This document shows, one piece after another, positions 11,486 to 23,279 of a stretch of 64,000 bases of DNA (position 1 is the stretch's first letter; each line of letters begins with the position of its first letter). Origin of the DNA: Myoxocephalus aenaeus (lineage: Eukaryota > Chordata > Actinopteri > Perciformes > Cottidae); NCBI GenBank assembly GCA_038501785.1, contig JBAMJR010000154.1:1047001-1111000 (forward strand), given 5' to 3'. The position numbers and the translations under genes are program-made. The notes under the pieces were generated by a model. That model had not been told where the DNA came from. It searched no databases and worked only from the letters and a program-made list of their open reading frames with translations.

Positions 11486-14192
11486 GTTACTGCTTCATCG
11501 ATCCATCACAGTGGGTTAGTAGTGGGCAGGTGTACTCCCCGGCTCCCAGGAGACAGAGGAAACACCTGCCCTGCGCTGCTCGGGACTTCATCATCCCACC
11601 ATTCCTTTGTCTCGTGCTGCCGGGAGCTCAACGTCGGGCCACAAAAAACTGTGAAAGCAGCACTTTTGTGGTCGTTTGTTGCCCGTACACAAAAATTAGG
11701 GAAGGGGAGAGATGGTTTTCCCTTGCCTCCCACACCCGCCTCCTCCGTTATTTCTCACCCATGAAGAAGGGACATGCACTGAATGGACCGCACACAACTG
11801 CCTTGGAGCAGATCACTGCGGGTTCAACCCATTTAAACAGAGATCAGACATGCAGGGTTGCACTACGATGCATTCCCCTAATATGAATTTTATTAGACAA
11901 TCCCTGTGTTATCAAAATGAATACTCTTTTATGATAGCGGTAGAGGAGGATGACTTTGGAAGTACATTCAGAGGAAACATAGCGGTTATTATTACATCTG
12001 AGAGCAGTGCACCAGTGAGGGGTGAGAGTCTATGTTTCTCCTGCTGCAGGCAGTCAATTAGTGCCAGAGGGAAACACAGCACTCCTCTGTTGCTCTCCAC
12101 TGAGGAGTTGTAAATAAAGGTTTTTATTACACCACACTAACAGTGTCTCTTCTCTGGACATCAATAGGCCAATGCATTGGACTGTTTACTAACATAATCA
12201 CTCCTCCTATTTTCTATTTCTCACTCAAATCAAGACGGAAGGTCACAGTCACTGACTTAAAAACACAGAAATAATCACATTTGTGGATCGATAGGTATTT
12301 TCATATTGACTTTAGCACCAACTTCAACACAAATTCCTTGAGTCCTGTCAATGCAATTATTCATTTGAAAAATTATTGACAAACCAAACAACCTCACACA
12401 CTTTATTGCTCCCACAGAGCATTTGGAGAAAACCTGTCCATGTGAAGGAGAAGAAGAAAAATACTTCACGCCCATCCTGACCTGTAGATCATTTAAAAGG
12501 GCTTTGTCCTGGCCTGTCTGACAGTAGCAATGCTCAGTGTGATGTATCAGACTAAAAGATTCAATAAAAAAAAGAAGCAAACTAAGTGCATAGATGTTGA
12601 TAGACAGTGTATCTGTGTCATTCAGGAAAAACAAGAGTGAGCAGAAATTCTCCCATTAGCAATAATTTAGCAAGACTCCTTAAATTATATAAATTATAGA
12701 GACAATGTGATGATCTTTATAACAGTTAACATTGTCATACATTAGTTTGTACTTACATTTTCTCCATTTCATATCTACAGAAACAGTTATGTGTTAGTAC
12801 AATTATACATACAATACATTGTTGACACCAGACTTACTTAGTAAAAAAAACTATGTATAAAATGGTGTATGTATTTAATACAAGACCATGCAAATATGTG
12901 TATTACTTTAAACAACTATGCAAATTTACCCAACATATCACTTCAAATTGTATAGCATTGTTATCACAAGTTCTTCACAGTATTTAATATAATATTTAGT
13001 ATAATCTGTAAACGGCAGAGGGCTGACTAGTCTAAGTTACCAATGACTGATATATTTCCCACTGATTATTTTTCAAATATATTTTAAATTGCAGAGCCAC
13101 ATAACTATAATTTTGAACTCTAAAACCTGTTCATTCTGCTGTGTAGTCAGTCTGTATAAAGATAGGGATTATTCCAAAGAAATATAGAAAATAATAATAG
13201 AATTTTCCCATAGAAATATGTTATTAATTGTAATATTATTTGTTGTCGTATTTAATCTTGTATGCTGTCATCCTGCTAACATGTAATTATGGGGTAGGGT
13301 ATAGAAAAACACATTTTTGTTTTGTTTTCAACTCCTACCGCAGACACATACATTTTAGTGACAGAAAGAAGCAAAATGCAAGGCCACTGTAACCAACTTT
13401 AGCTCCCGCAAATTGAATGCTGATTCTATTTATATTTGGTGTGATTTACACCCAGTTTCCTCTATGCAAGTGAACAGGAAACAGATGCTAGGAATTGTTC
13501 TTTCCTTAAATTCCTTAGAGAGAGATTCTAGTCAACACCGACGTGTGAGATTGGCTTTGTACTTGCATGCGAAAAGGTAGTAGACAGTGACTAAATTGAC
13601 TCTCTGGTTTCCCTGCTCTGAATCTCCATTTCCTCAGAGTTTCCACTTGCGTACGTCCGTCTACCCAAACCCAGGTTATGGCAGGCAAGCTTCCCTGATG
13701 GAGTCATGGAGCCAAGTATACGCTTTCTCAGGACAAGGTCAACCGTAACACCCCAGGCGCCACAGACAGTGAGGGGTAGGGTTCGTGAGGGACATTAAGT
13801 TCATGAAAATATTTCAGTGACATCCGATAAGGTAAACACATATGACTTGTGTAGCTAAAGATGAGATAAAACCAGTTGCAGAATGCACTGTTATCCATTG
13901 CAAATATCCCAAAAGTTAGAAAGCAATGCTTTAAATACATCAATCATTGTGCAACAGCAGCCCTAATAAAGTACACTATTGCTATAATAAAAATGTGTTC
14001 CCCATAATTACATTAATCAAGGAAACAAATAGAAACAAATACAATTAAGGTTTTGAGATGATTGCAGATAATCAAGTAGCCAGACATGTGACACAAGGGA
14101 AACATAATATTTTAGTATCAGGGAATATTGTTTGACATTTACAAGGTGATATGATTTGAAAATAAAAGCCCTATCATTTTCCATGGACCATG

Positions 14193-14206
14193 GTGCCATC
14201 TAGAGG
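14193..14206 (-). promoter_or_regulatory. CTCF-like motif
   Basis: GTGCCATCTAGAGG matches 13 of 14 positions of GYGCCMYCTRSTGG, the reverse complement of the CTCF core, so the motif points left. Confidence 0.35.
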
Positions 14207-14439
14207 ACGCTGAAAAGGAAAGGAGAATCAGGCACAATATGGCCTCATTTGAGAGGTTACATTGTTGGTGTTAGCTTTGTGCAAATTACATATATTGTAA
14301 TTGGGGATGTTCTCCCAGGAAAGGGGGATTTCTGTGTTAGCTGAGGTGGATTAAGTGGATTTAATGGAAACAAAACCCTGCAGGCTCAGCTGGTCTATGA
14401 CCCTCCACACTGTCGTCTTCTGTGGAGCATTATGCTATG

Positions 14440-14453
14440 GTGCCACCTACTGT
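14440..14453 (-). promoter_or_regulatory. CTCF-like motif
   Basis: GTGCCACCTACTGT matches 13 of 14 positions of the reverse CTCF core, only 247 bp from the previous motif and in the same orientation. Confidence 0.4.
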
Positions 14454-15691
14454 TGGATCACTTCCTACATAACCAAACTTTGTGCAAGAGCAGCAATGCT
14501 ATCAATTCAATCAAATTAAATTGATACAAAGGTCAAATAAAAAATAAAAAATATAGAGTAAGATAGGTGTGTGTGTGTGTTTGCGTACTCTGTAGTTTCA
14601 CCCCTTGCCACCTGATAAGAATAAAAGGGGGGAAAGGTCATATTCATGTCATCCCGCGCCTCACAGATGATTTGCAGCCACTGGCTCCTCCCTCACAAAG
14701 ATTTACTGTACATGAAATTTTTGCTGACATGGTACTCTTCGGCCGCTGCTTCCCAGATATATGGCAAACCATAATTTGGAGGTGTAAAATGGGTATAAAA
14801 CCTGTATTAATTATTTAATCGTGGTTCTAAGTGCTGCCTTTTAGTCCACACTAGGCTGTCATCCCCCTTTATTTCAAGGGATAGTTATATCACTCATTTG
14901 TCACAGAAAGAAAATTACAATCAAGACTGAGATTGTATGGTAAATCAGAGCAAACCAAGACTTTTTTATTGATGCCATAAACTGTTACTTTTATCAAATT
15001 TTCACTCCATTTGATAAGTGAACTGCTAATTGCATTTAAATCTCAGTTTTCTAGAAGCTGAGCCTCATGGAAGAAAAATTAAAATCTGTTAATCTTAAAA
15101 TCCCATGTGAAAGGACAAAGCAGCCACCATAAGTGCACAGAATAGAAACATCCCTGGCAGGTACCAGTGTGTGGGACCTGTGATATATCTTTGTGTCAGG
15201 GGGCAGTTAGGTACAAACTGCGGGGTGTGATCAACAACCAAACTAACATGTTGTCCTGAGGTTGGGGCAAGGAGGTGGACACAGAGCATCCATCAAATAC
15301 ATCTGTGAGAGGCTGATACTGTTTACTCTCAATACACTCGCTACACTCAGCTCAGCTCCTCCTTGCTAATCTCACATGACTTTCAATTATGAGATTATTC
15401 ATCCGGACCGCAGTAATGCCTGCTGGGCATTTGTTCATCACAGGTCCAGCATATGATAATGGCCATGTAACACAAATCAAATCAGTACTTCACCTACTGG
15501 CAAGTTACATACATACATTATTATAATGTTATTTGATGACCACAATGGTATCCATTAATAATGAAGTTGTTCTCAATGCCACAAGCGTTGTAAGAGTTTT
15601 CGTTCACTGTTCATTAACTAACCATTATTCTTAAACTTAATATCCTATGATTTCAGTCTTAATTTAATCAGGCAGTTACACACGTATTCAG

Positions 15692-15893
15692 CAGTTGTGG
15701 AAAAATATTAGAAATATATGCTTAAGTATCAAAGTAAAAGTATTCATAAAGCAGACAGAATGGCCCCTGTCAGCGTGTCATCATTATGTATTATATATTA
15801 ATAATATATTATTTGATTATCATTACTGATATGAACTTGTACGCAGCATTTAGTCAAGATGGAGCTGATTATTACTATTGTTAGGGAGTTTAC
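15692..15893 (-). mobile_element. Partial copy of percomorph 'CAGTGGTGGAAAGTA' repeat
   Basis: Diverged start (cagttgtggaaaaatatt), then the internal landmarks taagtatcaaagtaaaagta, cagaatggcccctgtcag and gatggagctgattattacta, in the order seen in the reverse orientation of the repeat at 33012-33619. The copy breaks off near 15,893. I remember this as a non-autonomous DNA-transposon-like repeat (hAT-type ends) that is abundant in spiny-rayed fish. Confidence 0.6.
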
Positions 15894-17583
15894 AGTTTTT
15901 GCATGTAAAATATGAATGTACTGATATTAATTATTGAATGTACAGCAACTATAACTGTTGTTCGGTAAATATTGTGGCATGTGTTGTTAAATAACATGTG
16001 GACGTTGTCAGGAAGAGTACCTGTGTAAATGTTTCCCATTGACATTTGGTGATACATTTCAGACACTCTAAAGAGAAAACTACGACGCATCAACACGTTC
16101 GCTTTATTGTCAAAATCTGTGATGTCAAAATCTAAAGTGTCAGGAAACTGTAGCTGTCTGGAGTTTAAGTTTATGTATACATGGCAATACTTTTTCAAAC
16201 GCTAATTTCAATTAAAAGACAAGTAATCCCTGTGACAAAGCTACAGCAGCATGCCCATCAGATCAGTTATCAGACATAATCTGGTATGCAGAGTTTTTGT
16301 GGCATGACTACATAATGCATTATAATGCTTGTTTGGGTTGTAGCTCTTACTCGTTCCAATACAGACATAGACAAAAATCCCCCATTACATTTGGAGTATA
16401 CCCCAACCATCTGCTCTACTTCAACAACAGTAGCTCACACGGGCCTCAGATGCTAAGTGTACCATTGGTCTTGCTGAACATGCATCCACTGCAAATATAC
16501 AGATAATATATAGCCCATTATTGTTGGAAATGCTATCACCATCCTCAAATGGTGCAACAGGGATCAATTTTCAAAAAGGAAGAGTTTTTTTTCCACATGT
16601 TCCCACATGGCAGGGCAACACAAATAAATATGTAAAACAATAAAAAATGGGATTTTAGTATTACTGCTTTCAATAATGTTCCCTAACTAAGGGTAACTTA
16701 CTGTACATGCTCAGACGTGGAAATAATGTTACCAATTCCTCGTTAAGAGTTTAATTTAAGAAAGATTTAGTGTTTAAACTGTAATTTGGCTGTGATTTAC
16801 TCATATTTGTTAAAGATACGAGCAAAGGAGAAATGTCAGCTCAACTATTTGCTAGCATTAAAAGCCTAATGTCCCCATTATCTCTTAGCAGATACAGTAA
16901 CTGCAGTAGAATAAAAGGAGGCAAACCCCAGACTGTCTTGAATTTGAACTATGGTCTGATCATAAATACTCATCATTAACAGTGTCAGAAAAACATTACC
17001 CTTTTTATTGGGGCTGTATTTTTCTCACACACAACAATAAAGTTAATGACAGACATTGTCTAAACCATAAAACAGTCATATATTTGGATGCTGGTCAGCT
17101 TCAACAAGGCTAGTAGCATTTGGCTCATAGATCATGCTTCCCCGATCAAGTATTCTTGTCAGAGAGATCTGACTTGAACTTGTTTATACAATAACAGCTG
17201 AATATAACTTCATTTATATTATAACTAATATATCGTGAACACTTTTAAATATGCTTGGAGACCATTTGGTTTGAGACATTGCTGCTTAATGTGTAGCGCA
17301 GGTAGAAAATCCACGGCCCGCCACTGACAAGAACTGATTAAATGATCGGTTAACACAAACATGATGTGATAATTGAGATTTGATATTGCCATCAAAGTAA
17401 ATCCAAGCCAAGAAGTCTCTATTATTGAACATTTAGCGGTGTTACTTCAGGCTAAACCCCACAGTGTTGTATTTTATATCTCTTGCATGTTTTCAAATGA
17501 ACAGGTCTCCACTAGGGTGTCTTTTAACAATTCAGGGGTTCGATAAGCATTGCTTTATCCTGTCAAGACGTGTCCCTGTTTCA

Positions 17584-17597
17584 CCAGTAGATGGCGC
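17584..17597 (+). promoter_or_regulatory. CTCF-like motif, perfect core
   Basis: CCAGTAGATGGCGC matches all 14 positions of CCASYAGRKGGCRC. It lies about 250 bp upstream of the hnrnpa3 start codon and points right, towards the gene and away from the desert. Confidence 0.5.
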
Positions 17598-17802
17598 AAA
17601 TAATCTTCTTCATTGCACGAATCCAGACAGTAAAAAGGGACAAAGTGTGCTAAGAAAGAATAAATAAACAATGCTTCATTGAAATATAAAGCTGTACCAT
17701 CACGTGCATGCACGAACAACAGTAGCTTTCATGTGGTATCTTATAGTTTATATGTGATGATTATAATCCAGGACGGACCAACAACTACGTCGATTTCCTG
17801 CT

Positions 17803-17808
17803 CACGTG
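17803..17808. promoter_or_regulatory. E-box CACGTG in the hnrnpa3 promoter
   Basis: Palindromic CACGTG (followed by AC) 36 bp upstream of the start codon, just before a GC-rich segment (CCGCGG). A USF/MYC/CLOCK-type site is possible. The transcription start is not visible. Confidence 0.35.
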
Positions 17809-17843
17809 ACCCACTCAGATCCGCGGCTGTGGACGTCTGCAAA

Positions 17844-19028
17844 ATGGAGGTGAAGCGCTCGCAAATGTTGCTAATGATATACTGTTATTTGTCAAACGCA
17901 GTGACGTTATTCATGATTGTAACATTAACGAAGCACGGTGTGGTCTTGTAATGTGTATCTTTTCTGTAGCTTTGACGTCGCTCGTGATTCAGCGCAGTTT
18001 ACGGCATCTGACGTTGCTGCGAAGCTAATGGTTGTCAGACTTACAGTACGGCAATGGGGCAAGCTAGGCGGTGTCTCTCCTGAGGAGCTCTTTGTTGGCT
18101 TGTTGTTGTTTCAGTGCAGAATGTGCCTAAACCCGAAAGGATAGTTATAGTAGATAGAGTGGTGGCTTTTGTTAATGACATAATGCTCAACCTGTAGCAT
18201 TCCTGAAGGTTGGCTGTCAAAGCGAGAGTCGTCCTGCTGTAGTCGTAACCGCGGGCCTCAGCCTTTTTTTCCTTCTCCATATAAGCTAATGTAATATGCT
18301 ATATATGTAATGTAGCCGTAATAATTAGTGTCCAGGCTCTAGGTTAATTTGACAGCCTAATTTTACACGAATGCACACGAGTGCATTGTTTGCCCCCATG
18401 AGCTGAGTCCTCTAACGGGAAACGTTACAATGTAGCGTTAGTTGCAGACATTGTGCATGTATCAATCTGCAGGAGCATATTGCTATGTAACCACGCTGTA
18501 GGTTTCCTCAACTGGATTCCCTGTGACACTATTTACAACTGCAATTATATTAATTTTCTTGTTTTTGCTTTTTTATTTTATTTTTATAGGACCGTGAAGC
18601 TAAAGAACCCGAGCAGCTCCGAAAGCTGTTTATTGGAGGTCTGAGCTTTGAAACCACCGAGGAGAGTTTACGGGCCCATTTCGAACAATGGGGAAGCCTC
18701 ACCGACTGCGTTGTACGTAGTTTTATTGTAATCTGTGGCCAAACTAGCCTCAGATAATCATACACAACATAATACGTTCTAAACATAGCTGCAGTCCAGT
18801 TAAACTGTTCTCACTACCATTGTGTGTCGTTGTGTTGCTTATAGGTGATGAGGGACCCCAACAGCAAGCGATCAAGAGGGTTTGGCTTTGTGACATATGC
18901 CGCTGTGGAGGAAGTCGACGAAGCCATGAAAGCAAGGCCCCATAAAGTGGATGGGCGGGTTGTAGAACCCAAGAGGGCCGTGTCCAGAGAGGTAAACAAA
19001 TCTGAGACCTGAAGGTAGATACCTCAGC

Positions 19029-19112
<84 letters not shown>

Positions 19113-21562
19113 CATTCAGCCTCTCTGTTTCAGGACTCTAACAAACCAGGCGCTCATCTGACGGTCAAAAAGATCTTTGTTGGTGGTATCAAAGAGGACA
19201 CGGAGGAGTACCACATTCGGGAGCATTTTGAGAAGTATGGAAAGATTGAATGCATTGACATCATGGAGGAACGCTCCACTGGGAAGAAGAGAGGATTCTG
19301 CTTTGTCTCCTTTGAAGACCACGACACTGTAGACAAAATTGTTGGTATGTGTTTAGACCTCAGTGTAAATGAAGCTGTTAGATAACATTAAGCAGTGGTA
19401 TGTAAGTGTGTTTTTTTTTCTTTTCTTTTCTTTTCTTTACAGCCCAGAAATTCCACACAATCAACTTCCACAATTGTGAGGTCAGAAAAGCGCTCTCCAA
19501 ACAGGAAATGAGTGCTATGTCCACTAACCGGGGTAAGCGCAACATAAAATGTGGAGTGAAGTTATACTGACCAATTTTGTATATACTGTCTGCAGTAAGT
19601 TCATTGATCTAAACCGCTCTACAATGTCACCTTTGTACATATCAGGCAGGAGTGAAGGATCAGGAAACTTCATGGGGAGAGGAAATAATTTTGGAGGTGG
19701 TGGCAACTTCGGTCGAGGTGAGTAGTATTTAGTGCCTCTAACCTTCAACATACTAATGCAGGATCATTTGATAGTGATGTTTACATGTCAACAGGGGTTG
19801 CAGGATCGGGAAGTTTAGCAAACACACTGACACTCTGAAGAAAGTAAAATGGTTGCATTTCTACTTTCCAATGTTTTTGTTTTTTTAAGTGTCAGCAAAC
19901 AACTAAATGGTGCATGACCATAACCATCTGGTAAAATCGATAAATCAGCTTGATCTAGGTAGAGGTGAGCTCTCTTCTGTTGCCTCCAACTCTCTGTAAG
20001 CACGTACTTACTGTAACACGTGTTTTATCTCCGCTGAATTCACTCATTTAGGAGATCTCTTGTCAGACAATAGGAGTATAGAAACAGTGTGCATTGTTCA
20101 GTGTGCATTGTTCATGCAGTTGTCAGACAACATAAGTCAGAGGTGACAAAATGTGTATTTTCAACATTGCTGCTATGCATAAATAAATTGTCATGTTTGT
20201 ATATTGTTCACAAGCATTCTCGAGACGCTTTGTTGTCCCATCTAACCGACTGAAAAGTCCGTCAGTCATAGGCCAGAGCAGAGAGAGAGATTGTTTATCA
20301 CGTGAACCTACATTAGTGTGGGCATGGTGTCATCGGTGACAAGGTTTCAAGTATTCAACAAATTGGTAAGTTTTAATGCCTAATACGTCTATCCCTTGTT
20401 TTTTAGGTGACTATGGTGGAGGACGAGGTGGCTATGGCGATGATTATGACAACGGTGAGCTCTTATAAACGTGTAACGTGAAGTTACTGTGATAAACTTT
20501 TAACTTGTTACGAAACGGTTTCAATTTAATGCTGCTGCATCTATATGACCGACAAAAAACGGGACTGTCAGCGAGAAGATTGGCTATTTCTATTTAGTTA
20601 CTCTTGATGCTGGTCATCAGCGCCACCGGGTCGAACTATGCACAAAATCAGATGAAATCATGCAGGTTCACCAGAAACTCCTTAAGCTCAGACTCCAGTG
20701 GGCCTTCAGCAGCCACCAGCCCACCGCAGACTGACCAAGACCTGGCTTTGCTGCCCCTTTGAGCTGCAGTCGGAGCTCCGGCAGGAGATGGGGACCTCAG
20801 CGCCCAGCAGCAGCCGCTCCTCCTCCGGCTAGGAGCAGAACAACTTCCACAATAATTGTGTCGTGTCTTTAGAAAAGGCTTTACAGCAGTGCTATGTTAA
20901 TACCAATCATGAGCTATTAATTTCACTGTTATGAACAAGGTTAAGTTGTATGTTTGGCATGTTGTTCACTGTTACAGGTCCAGGAGGAAATTATGGTGGA
21001 GGACAAGGTTATGGAGGGGGCCGAGGGAACTATGGAGGAGGTGGTGGTGGTGGTCCAGGGTATGGCAACCACGGCGGTGGATATGGTGGCAGCTGTGATG
21101 GAGGTTACGGAGGCAATGACGGAGGTGAAACAAAAATGTTACTGACTCCAGAATTCTGTTTTGTTAAACCAAATGCAAGGTGTAACCCATTGTAAACATG
21201 CCGTATCAGACAACTGAAATCAAGACTTGCCTTTAAAAATTGACACTTGCATCTTCAGGATATGGAGGAGGTGGAAATTACAACGACTTTGGAAATTATG
21301 GTGGACAGCAGTCCAACTATGGAGCCGTGAAGGGAAACAACTTTGGTGGCAGAAACTCAGGTGGAGGAGGAGGAGGACCCTATGGCGGTGAGTTTTACCC
21401 TCCAAAATGATACATCCAGTGACATAACGTCACAATTTCTCCTGAAGAGTATCCAACGTATTTGGCGGTGACCAATCCTTAACTGCAGGTGGCTATGGCT
21501 CTGGTGGAGGTGGCGGCGGCAGCGGTGGAGGCGGAGGAGGCTATGGCTCACGGCGATATTAA
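17844..21562 (+). CDS. hnrnpa3: Heterogeneous nuclear ribonucleoprotein A3
   Basis: Nuclear RNA-binding protein of the hnRNP A/B family, involved in pre-mRNA packaging, splicing and RNA transport. Coding exons: 17844-17849, 18590-18712, 18845-18991, 19134-19344, 19443-19532, 19646-19717, 20407-20454, 20978-21124, 21259-21387, 21489-21562. They sum to 1,047 nt (348 aa plus stop), with GT-AG at every junction. RRM1 has RNP2 LFIGGL (15-20) and RNP1 RGFGFVTY (54-61). RRM2 has IFVGGI (106-111) and KRGFCFVSF (144-152). From about 190 onward the protein is Gly-rich with FGR/GYGG repeats, then an M9-like PY-NLS (about 300-323), and ends SRRY. The first exon codes only Met-Glu, then GACCGTGAAGC (DREAKEPEQ). 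The ATG has A at -3 and G at +4. The assignment to A3 rather than A1/A2B1 rests on the KEPEQLRK start, the EDTEEY segment and linkage to nfe2l2/agps. Confidence 0.95.
19035..19110 (+). repeat. (TG)38 tract inside hnrnpa3 intron 3
   Basis: Occupies 76 of the 142 bp between exon 3 (ends 18991) and exon 4 (starts 19134). Only a short pyrimidine tract, ctcattcagcctctctgttt, separates it from the acceptor CAG. Confidence 0.97.
20089..20114 (+). repeat. Short tandem duplication in hnrnpa3 intron 6
   Basis: A 13-bp unit, GTGTGCATTGTTC with its next A, is repeated head to tail (cagtgtgcattgttcagtgtgcattgttca). No function is apparent. Confidence 0.6.
20600..20840. other. GC-rich island inside hnrnpa3 intron 7, origin unknown
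   Basis: The intron (20455-20977) is AT-rich at both ends but has a GC-rich core with coding-like texture (GCAGCCACCAGCCCACCG, CCGGCAGGAGATGGGG, CCCAGCAGCAGCCGCTCC). One plus-strand frame is open for about 30 codons, stops at TGA (about 20,760) and continues open afterwards. I do not recognise a protein. It could be an old processed-gene fragment or a mobile-element piece. Confidence 0.35.
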
Positions 21563-22370
21563 TTATTTCATGTTTCGGTAAGTTGCATTCATTTCCACAC
21601 CACCCTCGTAGCACAGTACAGAGTGAGCCCTTGAAAGTGCAGAATAACTATTTGTTCTATCCTGTATCCATTCAACAGGCTTCAGTTCTTAGCAGGAGAG
21701 GCGAGGAGGTGAGCAAAGGAAAGGAATTGTCAGGAAAAGCTGCAGGTTACTTTGAGGCAGTCATCTGAGAGCATTAGAGGAACACACAAGTCAGACTTTA
21801 CTGCAGCTAAATCGGAGAAGTTTATGGAACAAGGACTGTATACACAAGACATGAGTTCAGATGATACTCTTCCCTAATTGTGATAGATGTGTCTCTACCC
21901 AGCTATTTTCCTTCTGTGCGTCTGAAGTGTGTGTATTGTGCCTATGGTATCAGGGGTAAAGAGTCAATTGTTTTTTTTGTTTTGTTTTTTATCTGAAGTC
22001 AGTTCTTAATATCTTTTTTTTTTTTTTTTTTAATGAGTTAGTTTTCTTCTGGTCAATTAATCTTTTAACCGGGTTTTTGTCATAGTTAAATCAGGCCCTC
22101 AGATGAGCTAGAATTACAATTTTTTTTTTTTTTTTTTTCTGAAGATATTATGATTGCTCAATTGCAAGTGTCAAGTGTATTTTAATTTTGTATGTGAAGC
22201 ACAGTATGTAAATCCTTCGTAGTACCAGTGTCAACAAATATAAGCAGTCTGGATTAGAATCAAGGGCATCCCTCACTCTTCCTGTTGCCAGAAAACAGAA
22301 TTCTAGATTGTTCGAATATTTTGATTAGAAGAAAAAGACTGAATAAAATTGTGTAGTAAAGTAACATGAG
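21563..22370 (+). other. hnrnpa3 3'UTR with an intron and poly(A) signal
   Basis: A good donor (TTTCG|gtaagt at 21578) and acceptor (caacag ending at 21678) predict a 101-bp intron starting 15 nt after the stop. That is too close to the stop to trigger classical nonsense-mediated decay. The rest is T-rich, with T runs around 22014-22032 and 22119-22138. Confidence 0.65.
22342..22347 (+). terminator. AATAAA poly(A) signal of hnrnpa3
   Basis: First good AATAAA after the stop codon, 780 nt downstream and followed by GT-rich sequence (ttgtgtagtaaagt). Cleavage is expected around 22,360-22,375. Confidence 0.65.
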
Positions 22371-23275
22371 GTTCAGTGCATCATTGGTTCAGAAAAAAGA
22401 TCAAATGAGTTATTGATTCATCTGTTGCCTGCATATTGTAACTGTGAAGTTTAACTTTCTCCTCCTTTTGGGAGGATAGTGTATATACTGTATTTACTTA
22501 TACAGGAGTCCATGACAAGGGAGTTTTGGGTAGTCCTAGGGCAATGGTCCATCCACACCTATGCCAGTGTTGAGCAAGTAGGATTATAACAGCCACAAGC
22601 ACCTGCAGTTGGGCCCTCAGCATCGCTAGTGGGGAAGATTGCAGATGACTGTCAGACAGGACGCCTTCAGCCCCAGCACAGTGGACCAGTCAGCATTTTC
22701 AGAGAGAAAGGAGAAGGCAGCATCGAGCACAACGCCATGGAAGAAGCTTGCAGTGTCGTTCCTGGTAGTGAGCATCTATCTCTTTCAAGGCTAGCTAAAG
22801 ACCTCCAGCAGCTGGTGCTGGCGAAGAAAGACTAGTTCCTGGACACATTGGAGATCCCGTTGAGTCAGAGATACTGCAGTTTTACCCGCAAGTGCTAGAT
22901 TTCAGACATTAACAAGAAAAGGGAGTGAGTATTTCACAAAAGGCTCACTTAAGAAGATGAAGCAGGTAAGAGTAACTGCTTTGCTTGATTTACAGATGTG
23001 GAAAGAGGCATTCTCTTCTTGCTGAAAATCTGTAGAGACCTGATAACATGGAAGGTTCTGGATGGGTAAGACTTTTTCAAAATATATTGTAATTTCAGTG
23101 CACATGGTGATTATACAAGGTGCAAGGGTTCTTTTAAGGTATACCAAGCAGGAAGACATCCAGTATGGCTCCACTTTGACCAGAATGAGCCTGTGACCTT
23201 CACCACACTGACTGGAATACCTTGAAGGCAAAATGTGTTTCCATGTCAGTCTTGATAAAGTTGATCGTGATGAAA
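22371..23275. other. Intergenic stretch with an unassigned 68-codon ORF
   Basis: An ORF at 22629-22835 (+) ends in SLSRLAKDLQQLVLAKKD and the sequence around it is GC-balanced, unlike its surroundings. I cannot assign it to a family and see no promoter or splice context. It could be an alternative hnrnpa3 3' region, a lncRNA or a decayed gene piece. Confidence 0.3.
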
Positions 23276-23279
23276 CACC

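Larger units (their letters stand above)
3976..17580. other. Gene desert 5' of hnrnpa3
   Basis: No ORF here shows protein-family character, and I found no convincing exon chain or RNA gene. By synteny with human 2q31 (HOXD - MTX2 - desert - HNRNPA3) this would be the outer end of the regulatory desert telomeric to HoxD. Several blocks with higher complexity and many homeodomain-type cores (TAATTA, TTAATTA) are listed separately. The stretch from about 12,640 to 13,400 is very AT-rich and otherwise featureless. Confidence 0.6.

Noticed and set aside
11800..11845. Second tRNA B-box-like string (GGGTTCAACCC)
   Set aside because: It cannot be folded into a cloverleaf with the flanking sequence.
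19038..19385. 115-codon ORF starting in the TG repeat as an independent RRM protein
   Set aside because: The RRM part is hnrnpa3 exon 4. The N-terminal Cys-Val part is intron, and the end reads through the exon 4 donor.
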